From positions 1 to 64,000 of the forward strand of contig JALNQF010000177.1 of the NCBI GenBank assembly GCA_028456385.1: 64,000 nt of DNA. Direction: 5' to 3'. Within the stretch, counting starts at the first letter, position 1. Every line of letters begins with the position of its first letter. The translations under genes and the position numbers were made by a program. The notes under the pieces are model-generated. The model was given only the letters and a program-made list of their open reading frames with translations, had not been told where the DNA came from and did no database searches. Of this stretch, positions 12,267-21,460 are shown piece by piece. Source of the DNA: Ophiosphaerella korrae. Lineage: Eukaryota; Ascomycota; Dothideomycetes; Pleosporales; Phaeosphaeriaceae.

Positions 12267-12640
12267 TACACTCTAAGTTTTATATAAGCTTACTAGAACT
12301 AGCTAAGCTAAAAATACTAGTATAGTAATAATTCTAATATTAGAAGGAAAAGGATAATAAGTTTAAAGTTAAAGACCTATAGGGATATTAAGAAATAGGA
12401 CGTAACGCCTTCTAAAGTATATAGTTTCTCTAAGAGTAGCTAGTAAAATAAAAAAGCTACTTAGTAAGTAAAAATATATAGGAACCTAAAGCTAATCTAT
12501 AGAATTATTAGTAGATACTTAAGAAAGTAAGAAGTAAGTATAATATACTAGGATATATAGGATATACAAAGCTATAGCTAGGATATAATAGATATATTAG
12601 TAGAAGAAAGTTCTATAATAAACCTAACTATATAGAGCTT
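12267..12640 (+). pseudogene. Gypsy-A pol C-terminus with chromodomain
   Basis: This is the continuation of the Gypsy-A integrase after the nested element. The first codons give the conserved KFHxSLLE junction of fungal chromoviruses. From about 12340 to 12500 the frame carries a chromodomain: KFKVKDL, then a tryptophan-to-stop change, GY and a glutamate. Chromodomains steer integration toward heterochromatin by binding methylated histone H3. Joining 5143 to 12267 across one copy of the 5-bp target duplication restores the frame exactly, which confirms that both parts belong to one gene. RIP stops are present throughout. Confidence 0.8.
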
Positions 12641-12679
12641 ATAAAGCGCTCTTAGTTATAATAAACTTATCTAATAAGC

Positions 12680-13227
12680 TAATAGTAGACTAGATAGTAA
12701 GAGAAGAGGTAACATTAATAGTAGTAGTAAAATAGTTAAGAACTTACGCTAAGACTTTATTACCTTCCTACTCTAACTCTAATACTAGGCATAAGGCCTT
12801 ATAATAAGCACACTCTTTAGTAGATTTTAATATTTTCTTATTATATAGTAAATAGGTAATAATAATAGTAAGAAGTTTTTTATTATTATTAACTTTTTTA
12901 TAGAACTCTTTATAAGTTTAATTAAGAGACTCCTAAGTTATACTAATATAAGGACGCCCTATATAAGTACACTTAGTATACTTTAGAGTAGAATCTAGTA
13001 TAATAAAATAAAGAATACCTAAGAGAGAATAATATAGATAAGGTATTTTAGAAATATAGTTTATAGTAAAGATTTCTAATAAGAGATAAAGTTTACAAGA
13101 CTACAAGAGAGGTAATATTATAGTAAGATAGTTTTTAACTAGAAGGTAGAGTAAACTACTTATAAGCTAGACCTAGCTAATAGAGGCCTAGGCCTAAAGA
13201 TAGACTTAGCGTAAGAAAAGAGGATAG
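12680..13227 (-). pseudogene. Gypsy-A antisense frame: Cys motif plus basic helical segment
   Basis: Between the chromodomain and the 3' LTR the minus strand carries a frame with unusually few stops for this DNA. It reads from near the LTR toward lower coordinates. A Cys-x2-Cys-like motif (TLKYTKCTYIGRPYI, near 12960-13000) is followed by a Lys/Glu-rich stretch with a stop-free run of about 49 codons (near 12800-12940), including KEFYKKV, NKKILKSTKECA and LVLELE. The composition suggests a helix or coiled coil. The layout resembles fungal hypothetical proteins that pair a short Cys cluster with a long charged helix, but this is from memory and not checked. I assign no function. The Gypsy-B copies have a similar frame in the same place. 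Confidence 0.5.
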
Positions 13228-13670
13228 TATTATAATACTAAGTAGTAGGTAAGCTATTATATTACACGTAATTAGGCTAAGTAATATAGTATAGTAAAAT
13301 ACGTAACTATTTAGTAGTAAATACTTAGGAGTAAACGCTCTAGAGTAAACGCTCTAGAATAAGTACTTAGGAGTAAATACTCTAGAGTAAGCGCTTAGGA
13401 ATAAACGCTAGATAGTAAGTATATAGGAACGTTAATAGACCTTTATAAACTATTGTGTTTAATCTCTTCTTTACCTCTTATCCTAATAGAGTATTATAAC
13501 TAATACTTTAATTAGATTCTAATCTACCTATTAATACTTATATACCTTGTAATACTCTAATAAGAGCTAACTATTAATTAAGTTAAGTAACTCTCTTATT
13601 TATTAACTTTGCCTATCTTATAAAAGCCTACTTACCCTTATTACTCTTACTTAGTTCTAAGGTCTTAACA
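13228..13670 (+). repeat. Gypsy-A 3' LTR
   Basis: The 443-bp LTR begins TATTATAATAC after a purine-rich tract ending GAGGATAG and ends TTAACA (probably TTAGCA before RIP). Its U3 holds short direct repeats of the AGTAAACGCTCTAG and AGTACTTAGG type at about 13325-13415. Its last 173 bases match the window start. Confidence 0.85.
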
Positions 13671-15420
13671 ATTAACTATATATAAAATAACTAGGTACTT
13701 TAGCTATATATAGTTAGGTTTTAAGTAAATAATATTATTAATATATCTATTAAAATAACTATATTTTTTATAGATCTAAAGTATTACCTTTATAGTAGTA
13801 TATACTCTAGTAAAAATAATAAAGACTAACTAAACTTAGCTTAATATAACTAATATATATAAGCTAATAAGCTACTTAATACTTATAGTAACTTAGTAGC
13901 TTACTTTAAAGAAAAAATACTCTAGGTATAATAAAAGAAAGTAGCTTAAGCTAATACTTTTTACTAAAGTAGACTAGTATATAAAGTTAGTAACTAAGCT
14001 TATATTAGTATAACTAATTAGAAAACTACTTACTTAACTCTAAAATTAAACTACTAATAAGTAAGCTTATACTTTATAAAAAAAGTTATCTATAATAATA
14101 TAGTATATAAGCTAGTACTACTTTAAATAATACTAAGTAAAAGTATATTCTTAGTTTTCTTTTTAAAACTCTTATACTCTAAAGACTAAAAGCTTTTACT
14201 AGATTAAAACTTATTATAACTAATAAAGAAACTAGTAGTATATATAAAAAATACTTAGTAAAAGCTATCTTAGATATATACTTTAAAGAGCGTAAAAAAT
14301 ATTTAAGATAGTATTACCTAGTCTACTAAACTAGCTATAATAAACTTATATAAAAGCTAGTAAAATTTTTTATAAAATATAAAGCTACTTTTAACTTTTA
14401 CTAAAAGTACTTTAAGAAAGCTAAACTACTAACTTTATATATACTTAAAAAATAGAGCTTTAATAAAGATATAACTTATTAAAGTACTTTAGCTTATTAA
14501 TAAGTATAAAAAAAGCTTTTTTAAAGTATAATTATAACTTTTAGCTTTTACTAAAACTTCTTAAATAAGATTAAAACTATTAAAAAGTATAAAAACGCTC
14601 TTTATAAAGTATAATTACTACTTTTAACTTTTACTAAAACTACTTAAAAAAGCTTAAAATACTAACTATATACTTAAAATAAAGCTTTAATAAAGATATA
14701 ACCTAGTAAAGTACTTTAGCTATTAGTAAGTATAAAAAAGCCTTTTAAAGTATAATTAAAAAACTTTATTACTAGCTAAAGCTAAATTATAGTATAAAAT
14801 AGTAAACGTAGTTTACTTTAGTTAGTAAGTATAAAACTTTTTTTAAGTTAAAGCTTACTTTTACTACTATAGCTATAACTACTATACTTTCTTATAACTA
14901 GTTATATATAAGTTTAGTTTACTATTATAGAATTTATAACTAGCTACTAAATTCTTAGCTAAAGCTACTCTATACTACTTACTTTTTAATATATATAAAT
15001 ATTAAACTTATAAAGTTTTTTATATTAATAAACTTACTTATTATAAAGCTTATATTTATAGTAAGTACTAATATAAAAATCTAGTACTATTAAGTTACTT
15101 AGTAGTATTAACTTTACTATTTTTTATACTATATATAAATCCTTTTAGGTTTAATTTTACTAGTACTAAGTAAAAGTAATAAAAAAAAGTTTATAGTTAA
15201 TATATTTTATATATAGAAGTTATATAAGTTTTAATTTTATACTAAAATTAGTAAAAACTTTAGCTTTATACTTTATAAATAATAATTTTAACTTTAAAAA
15301 ATAGTTAACTTTTTAACTCTAGCTACTACTACTACTACTTAATAAGTATTATTAGTTAATTAGAGCCTTTTTTAAGCTCTAGGAATTTACTTTTTTTTTA
15401 AAAAAAAAACGTAAAAAAAG
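13671..15420. other. Unassigned RIP-degenerate stretch right of Gypsy-A
   Basis: About 1.75 kb of TA-rich sequence shows no reading frame I could match to a known family on either strand. It contains a tandem repeat (14376-14748) and, at 15391-15420, a run of T followed by a run of A that could fold. It lies between the Gypsy-A 3' LTR and an inverted repeat that begins near 15421. Confidence 0.6.
14376..14748 (+). repeat. Two-copy direct repeat, period about 228 bp
   Basis: A unit of about 145 bp beginning with a CTACTTTTAACTTTTACTAA-type sequence at about 14384 recurs from about 14609. Shared blocks include ATACTTAAA, AGCTTTAATAAAGATATAAC, TAAAGTACTTTAGC and AGTATAAAAAA. A shorter related unit lies between them (about 14522-14600). 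Origin unknown. Confidence 0.65.
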
Positions 15421-15650
15421 AGTTATTTCTTATATCTCTTATTTTTATACTAATATTAGTAAGTTTATAACTTTTTAATATTATAAACTTACTAATATTT
15501 AACTACTTTTTTACTTTTAGTTAGTACTTACTAAGCTACTAGGTAGATATACCTAGTACTTACTTAAATAGCTTTATTTACTATTTACTCTTTTTAGTTA
15601 ATTATTAAAACTACTTAAGTAAATTATTTTACATAAAGTCTACTTTATAA
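15421..15650 (+). repeat. Left arm of a 6-kb-spaced inverted repeat
   Basis: This stretch matches the reverse complement of 21282-21460 with RIP-type differences. Shared blocks include GTTATTTCTTATATC, ATTTTTATACTAATATTA and TTAATTATTAAAACTACTT. It has two small extra segments the right arm lacks, one around AGGTAGATATACCT (near 15541-15560). It abuts the end of a minus-strand RT frame. Confidence 0.75.
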
Positions 15651-16350
15651 TATAAAAGCTTTACTTTTTTAGTTATATAAGTACTTTATAAATATACTAG
15701 ATATAGTCTATTTTATTATTAGAGTATACTAAGATATTATCTATATATATATAGTATAGAAGTTATCTAAATATTCTAGTAAAGCTAAAAGGTACTACTT
15801 TATAAGTATATATACTAAAGTAAGTAATAAAAGTAATTAGCTATTTTAAATTTAAAGTAATATATAAGTAGTAAAAAGTATATATTATATTATATTTAGA
15901 GAAAATCTTTACTTTATTTAAAAAAGTTAGTATTTCTCTAAAAAATAGAATAAAGAACTAGTCTTTAATAGTAAATTTATTTAGCTTATAGTAGTTTATA
16001 TAAACTTATAAGCTACTATATAGTTTAACTATAATTAGTAAGTTATTTTTAGCTAAAGAGCTATATTTACTAATAAAGCTCTTACTTTCTATTTCTTAAA
16101 TATATTTCTAGATTACTTTATTTTATTTTCTAGTAAAAAAGTAAAGTTTAGTATCTAAAATTTTTATACTAAGCTTAAAAGTAATTTCTAAGTTATATAG
16201 CTTATTAAAGAAAAGTTTTTTAGTAACTTTTTTATTAAAATAAAGTATAAGGTTTTAATATAGTTAGAGTAGTTCTATAAATAAGATATCTTTAAGCTTT
16301 ACTGTAGCTAGTAGTTTATAAAATTATATATAATTTACTTTTTTAGCTAC
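15651..16350 (-). pseudogene. Gypsy-C reverse transcriptase remnant
   Basis: Read on the minus strand, the frame gives KVKIFSK, then KVVPFSFTR (the conserved VxPFGLTN region), and then YIDNILVYS, which is the YxDD box at 15736-15747 with the second Asp changed to Asn. Further upstream (about 15960-16150) are weak matches to the motif between the RT fingers and the palm (KSFIS, LNKFTIKD). This is a Ty3/gypsy-type RT of a family different from Gypsy-A and Gypsy-B by sequence. The frame ends at the inverted repeat near 15650, soon after the thumb region. Stops replace Gln/Trp as elsewhere. Confidence 0.7.
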
Positions 16351-17712
16351 TTTATAGTAGTATACTAGTAGTAGTATTTTATTTAAAGTAAGTACTATAA
16401 GTATATATCTACTTCTTCTAGTAAAGGCCTTAATTATATAATAACTAATAGTTTAAATATCTATTAATAAGTTCTATTTATACTTATTAGAGTACTTACT
16501 TAGAAGCTCTATAGAAGTAAATAATAGTTTAAGTACTAGCTTCTTTAAAGCTATAGTAAAGTAATATCTAAGTATACTATAGTATACTACTAAAGAGATT
16601 TTATTAGTTATCTAGTAGTATTATTAGTAGTAAATATTAGGAAATAATAATATTTTATTATAATAGTTAAGTTTAATAGTATAGGCTTTATACTATAAAA
16701 ATCTTAGAATAAAGTTAAATTAGCTTATATTTTTAATAATATAAGTAAAAGTCTATTTAATATATATACTTACTTATAAGTAGAACTTAACCTAATATAT
16801 AATAAACTTAGATAAAAAACTATTATATCCTTTATAGATAATAAGTTAAAGTAGCTAAATAGTTTATAGTTTTATAGTTTTCTAAGTAAATTTTTAGTAA
16901 ATAAAGTTTATATTAACTCTATTATTAGCTAAAGTTCTAGCTATATAAAGTACTATAAAGTTTTTACTAAAGAAGCTAGTAAATAAAAATTAGTTTAACT
17001 TAGCTTTTAATAAGTTAGTTAGTAGTTTCTTATACTAGACTATTTATATTCTATAAGTAAGTATATAAAATATAACTATACTAAAAGTTATACTTTAGTA
17101 GTAAATTATACTCTTTTAGTTTATATAATCTTTAGGTTAAAGCTTTAAACTTAAAAAATATTATTTTCTAAATTCTAGTCTTAGTTAATCTTTAGTTCTA
17201 GCTCTATATCTAGTTAGAAGTTATATTTAAAGAATTAGTTCTCTATTTCTATATTTATTTTAGAGATAATTACTATATAAGTAGCTATATAGTAGTTTAA
17301 AGTATTAGTAAGTATTTTAGATTTAGTAGCTTTTATTTATTTATAAGTAGTATAGTTTAGCTTTCTAATACTTATTTTTTTATAGCCTAAGTATAAAATT
17401 ATTTTAGAGTTCTTAGTTTTAATTAAAGTAGCCTTTTTACTACTTAAGTATATTTCTCTAAATATACTTTCTAGTTATAGTTAATAGTATTTTAGTTTTT
17501 ATAAAGTTATAGCTAGTTTTTCTTTAGAATTTTATATTTATACTCTTAGCTTAGCTCTTATAAGTACTAAAGTATAAAGCTAGGTTTACTTAAAGCTTAT
17601 ATTTAAGTTATAATTATTTACTTTATTTTCTAATATTAACTTTATTTTTTAAAAATTAGTAAAGCTATTATAGATACTAGGAGTAGTACTAGTAATTTTT
17701 TTAAGCTAAAGT

Positions 17713-18848
17713 TAACGTAGTTTATAAGTAAGTTACGCGTATAAGTAAGTTATATACTTTACTAACTTTACGTACTTATTTTATTTTAACTTATAATAGC
17801 TTAATACTACGCTACTTAGTTAACTTTAAATTAAGTAAGTATTTAGCTTACTATTTTATTTATTAAATTAAGTTAAATTATAAGTAATTAAAAAGTAGCT
17901 AAAGTCTATAATATTATTAAATTAATACTATATAACTAACGCGCTAGTATAACTACTTAACGTAATTACTAGCTTAACTTAAAGAAGCTTAGCTAGCTAG
18001 AAGAAGAAGTAATAGTTAATTATATTTTTAATCTAGATTCTTATAGTTTTACTCTAACTCTAGCTACTATATATAAGATAGCTAATAAGCTACTTACTTA
18101 GCGTAAAAGTAGCTCTATTAGTATCTACTATATATATAATATTATTAAGTATATAAATAGTTTTATAATATATTTTAATTACTTATATAATAGGTAATAA
18201 GATTTATATAAAGACTTAGCTACTATAATTAGTTAGTTTAAGTAAGTATATTATATAAAAGCTATATACGCTTACTCTAACTACTTTAGCTACTTTAGCT
18301 TTACTAGAAGCTCTTTAAGTAGTTTATATATTAAGTAATATATATAAGTATATACGCTAGTATAAGAGCTTATTACTAGTATTAATTATTAATATAATTA
18401 ATTAACTTAAAAAAAGAGCTTATAAAATAATACTCGAAGTTAAGTTAATATATAATTAGATTTCTAGACTTAAGAAAGTTAATAAAGTAGATAGTAAGTA
18501 TTAATTATAAAAAAAAAGTAGATTTAAAAGAAAGAAGTCTTAATAAATAGATAAAGAGAAGATTTAATTACTTAACTAGAAGCTAATTACTAGATTAATT
18601 ATAAATAGTATAAGAGTAAGTAGTATTTAAGCTTAAGTTACTAGGCTTACGTACGCTATAAAAAGTATAAAGAAACTAGGTATAACTTATATATATATAA
18701 AAAAGATAAAGAAGCTACTACTTAATTTATTATATAAATATATACTCTTTACTCTACTATATTATTAAGTTATATACTTAAAGAGATATATAAAGTTAGT
18801 AGAGTATATAACTTACTTATATATATAACTTACTTATAAACTACGTTA
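17713..18848 (+). mobile_element. Fot1/pogo-type DNA transposon, internally deleted
   Basis: Terminal inverted repeats of nearly 60 bp (17713-17770 and 18790-18848) read TAACGTAGTTTATAAGTAAG inward from both ends. If the outer TA on each side is the target duplication, as in Tc1/mariner-pogo elements, the element proper is 17715-18846, about 1.13 kb. The subterminal motif ATAAGTAAGTTAT is repeated inside each terminus. Full Fot1-type elements are usually about 1.8-2 kb, so this is a short derivative. It is inserted in the minus-strand Gypsy-C fragment. Confidence 0.8.
17980..18720 (+). pseudogene. pogo/Fot1 transposase remnant, N-terminal DNA-binding part and tail
   Basis: At about 17985-18290 the plus strand reads through stops as the CENP-B-type helix-turn-helix of pogo transposases. 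The order is L-x-LEEEVIVNYIFNLDS, then SFTLTLATIYKIANKLLT, then an R-K-rich stretch and IIKYI, matching the family pattern of EEE-x-I, GFP-P, MANxLL, R and FIKR. The catalytic DDE core that should follow (the FDETG-type region) is missing. Instead, a lysine-rich tail (KKSRFKRKK, near 18510-18540) follows. This fits an internal deletion removing the catalytic domain, after which RIP added stops. It cannot encode an active transposase. Confidence 0.7.
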
Positions 18849-21281
18849 TAGCTTTTTTTAAAAGTAAATATTATATAGCTATAAGTTCTATTATAGTTTA
18901 AAGCTAATATAATTAAATTTAGAAAAGAATTTAGCTTATAATAACTAAGTAGTTTTATAAATTAGTTAATTTAGTCTAAATTTAGCTATTTCTAAAGTTT
19001 TATAATATACTTTTTTTAATTTTACTATATTTATATTACTAAATTAGTAAAAAAGTATAAAGAAATATATAAATTCTTTTTAGTATAAGTAAGTAATACT
19101 ATTTAAAATAGTAAAGTATAAGTAAGCTAATTTTATATAGTAATATATAATAATATTAGCTTAGGTTTATAAGCTAATATATTTTTTTCTATTAGTAATA
19201 AAGTAATTATAAATAAACTAGATAAAGGATATAATATCTATATAGTATTTTATACTTAAGAATTATAGAAGTTTTATAAAGTAGTTTTTTTATTCTTTAT
19301 ACTAGTAAAACTTAAATACTAGCTTTTAGATACTAGGTAAAAAAAAGTTAAAGTAAACTTTTCTTTATTAAAGATATAGTAGCTTACTACTAGTACTTAG
19401 AGTTTAAACTCTTTTTTAAAGAAGCTAAGTTACTAGCTTTATAGTAAGATTTTTATATAAAGTAGTTTTATATTTTTTTATACTAGTATATTAAAGTTAA
19501 AAGTTTTTAGCTTTATTTATTTAGCTATTAGGTTTTTTTAGTAGATTACTACTTTATATTAGTAGTTATATTTTACTATAGCTTTTTTTTATAAAGCTTT
19601 ATACTAAATAGCTCTTTAGCTTAAAGTATTATATTACTCTATAATATAGTTATAGTCTAGTAGTAATTATACTAAGTATTTTTAGAGTTAAGCTAATTAG
19701 TTCTCTTATTAAAAGAGTTATTTATCTAATTTACTTACTTTAGCTATAAGCTTCTAGTTTTATTTATTTACTATATTAATTACGTTTTATATTTATATAT
19801 CTATAACTACTAAGTATAATACTATTTTAGCTAGAGTAAACTCTTTAAGAAATAAGTAATTACTAAGTTTATTATCTTTAATTTCTTAGTATAAAGTTAG
19901 TAATAAAGTATAAAATAAAGGTTAAAGCTTAGTAAACTTAGTAAGTAATTTTTTAAGTTTATTTTAAGATATAAAAACTATTTCTAGTAGTAAGTCTTTA
20001 TTAATTATAGTATTTAATAGTAAGTTATCTTTTAGCTCTTTTTAGTTCTTAAGCTTAAGTATTAGCTAAAGTAATAATACTTAGCTAATAGTTAGTTAAG
20101 TATTATTAATTAAGTTATTTAATATAGTCTAGTTATTAAAAAAGACTTTAGTAACTAGTTTATACTTTAAAGAGCTACTTTAGTTAAAAGAAGTAAAGTT
20201 TAAATCTAAGTTAAATTCTTTTATAATAAGTTAGTTAAAAGTAATAAAGTTTATTATAAAGCTATTAGCTAAAAAAGTACTTAGTACTTATTAGAAAATT
20301 ATAATAAGTTAGAAATTAAGTTTTCTAAGTAGTTTTAGCTAAATAAAAGATTTAAAGTCTATTACTTATTTTTTTTTACTTTTTTTATAAAAAAGTATTA
20401 AAATATTATTAAAAGTTAATTAGTACTTTTTTTTTTAAAGTTATTAGTATAGTAAGTCTTTAAGTTTATTTTTCTAGTAACTTAGTTTTAGTATATATTT
20501 TATAGATTTTTTATAGTATAGTAGCTTTAAAGTATTCTTTTAGTTTTTTACTATATTTATAGTTTACTATTTATAGTATATTTTTATTTTATAAATATAC
20601 TTAGTTTTAGTAATAAAATAGTTATAAGCTAGTATTATTTTAGTTTAAAAAGCTAGCTTTTAAAAAGATAAAAGATATTTTTATATAACTAAGTTATAGT
20701 ATAATAAGCTAAGTTATAGTAGTTATATACTATATTAGTATATTTAGCTATTAGTTTATAGAGATTTAGATCTTTAGTACTATCTAGTAAAAGTTTTAGT
20801 ATAGTTTAAAGTACTTTATTACTTAGTTTTTATAAATTAAGTACTAGTAATTTATATAAGTTTAAGAGTTTTTTCTTTTTTTAGTACTACTACTTAAGTT
20901 TAATACCTAGTATAAGTATACTCTTACCTAAGTATATATAGTAAATATAAGCTAAAGCTTTATAACTTATAAAGTAGTTAAACTACTTTTTTTTAGTATA
21001 TATTTTTTTCTAGAATATTAGTACTAGTACTAGTAAAAAGAAAGTACTAAAAACTTTAACTAAAACTATAATATAGTAAACTTAAAGAGCTACTTAGTAT
21101 ACTATAGCTAAAGTAAGATCTAATTCTTAGTAGTATAATTCTTTTTAGCTAGCTAAGCTTAATTAAAAGTTAACTATAATTAGCTATTTTATAGTAACTC
21201 TAGTATAAGTAAAAAAGTTTCGAGGATAGTTTTAAGTTATAAAGAAGCTTATAAAAGTAAAATATTTATTAAAATTTACTA

Positions 21282-21460
21282 TTATATAAAGTAGACCTTA
21301 TATAAAATAACTTAATAAAGTAGTTTTAATAATTAACTTAAAAGAGTAAATAGTAGATAAAGCTATTTAAGTAAGTACTAACTAAAAGTAGAAAAGTAGT
21401 TAAATATTAATAAGTTTATAATATTAGTATAAAAATAAAAGATATAAGAAATAACTTTTT
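21282..21460 (-). repeat. Right arm of the 6-kb-spaced inverted repeat
   Basis: This is the reverse-complement counterpart of 15421-15650. It directly adjoins the truncated end of Gypsy-B fragment B5. The two arms could be termini of one element with inverted ends, or two solo LTR-like pieces inserted in opposite directions; the sequence alone does not decide. Confidence 0.7.

Larger units (their letters stand above)
1..13670 (+). mobile_element. Gypsy-A: Ty3/gypsy chromovirus, RIP-degenerate, split by a nested element
   Basis: This LTR retrotransposon reads in the plus direction and its 5' LTR runs off the window. The first 173 bases match the end of the LTR at 13228-13670. Domain order is gag with one zinc knuckle, protease, reverse transcriptase, RNase H, integrase, chromodomain, an antisense frame and the 3' LTR. 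A Gypsy-B copy (5149-12266) sits between integrase and chromodomain, so Gypsy-A is older than that insertion. Subtracting the insertion leaves about 5.9 kb of internal sequence, normal for a fungal chromovirus. Every coding domain is full of TAA/TAG at former Gln/Trp positions, so the element is dead. The family name is mine; I could not match it to a named element. Confidence 0.9.
15651..21281 (-). mobile_element. Gypsy-C fragment between the inverted arms, minus strand
   Basis: A retroelement reading leftward, interrupted by a Fot1/pogo element at 17713-18848. Only the reverse transcriptase near its left end is recognisable. The upstream part (16350-17712 and 18849-21281) should hold gag and protease, but I found no convincing knuckle or protease triad there. 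No RNase H, integrase or chromodomain is found between the RT and the left inverted arm, so the element is either 3'-truncated or of unusual structure. Confidence 0.6.

Noticed and set aside
20520..20620. Possible zinc knuckle in the upstream part of Gypsy-C, minus strand
   Set aside because: The Tyr spacing does not fit CX2CX4HX4C, so it is not support for gag.
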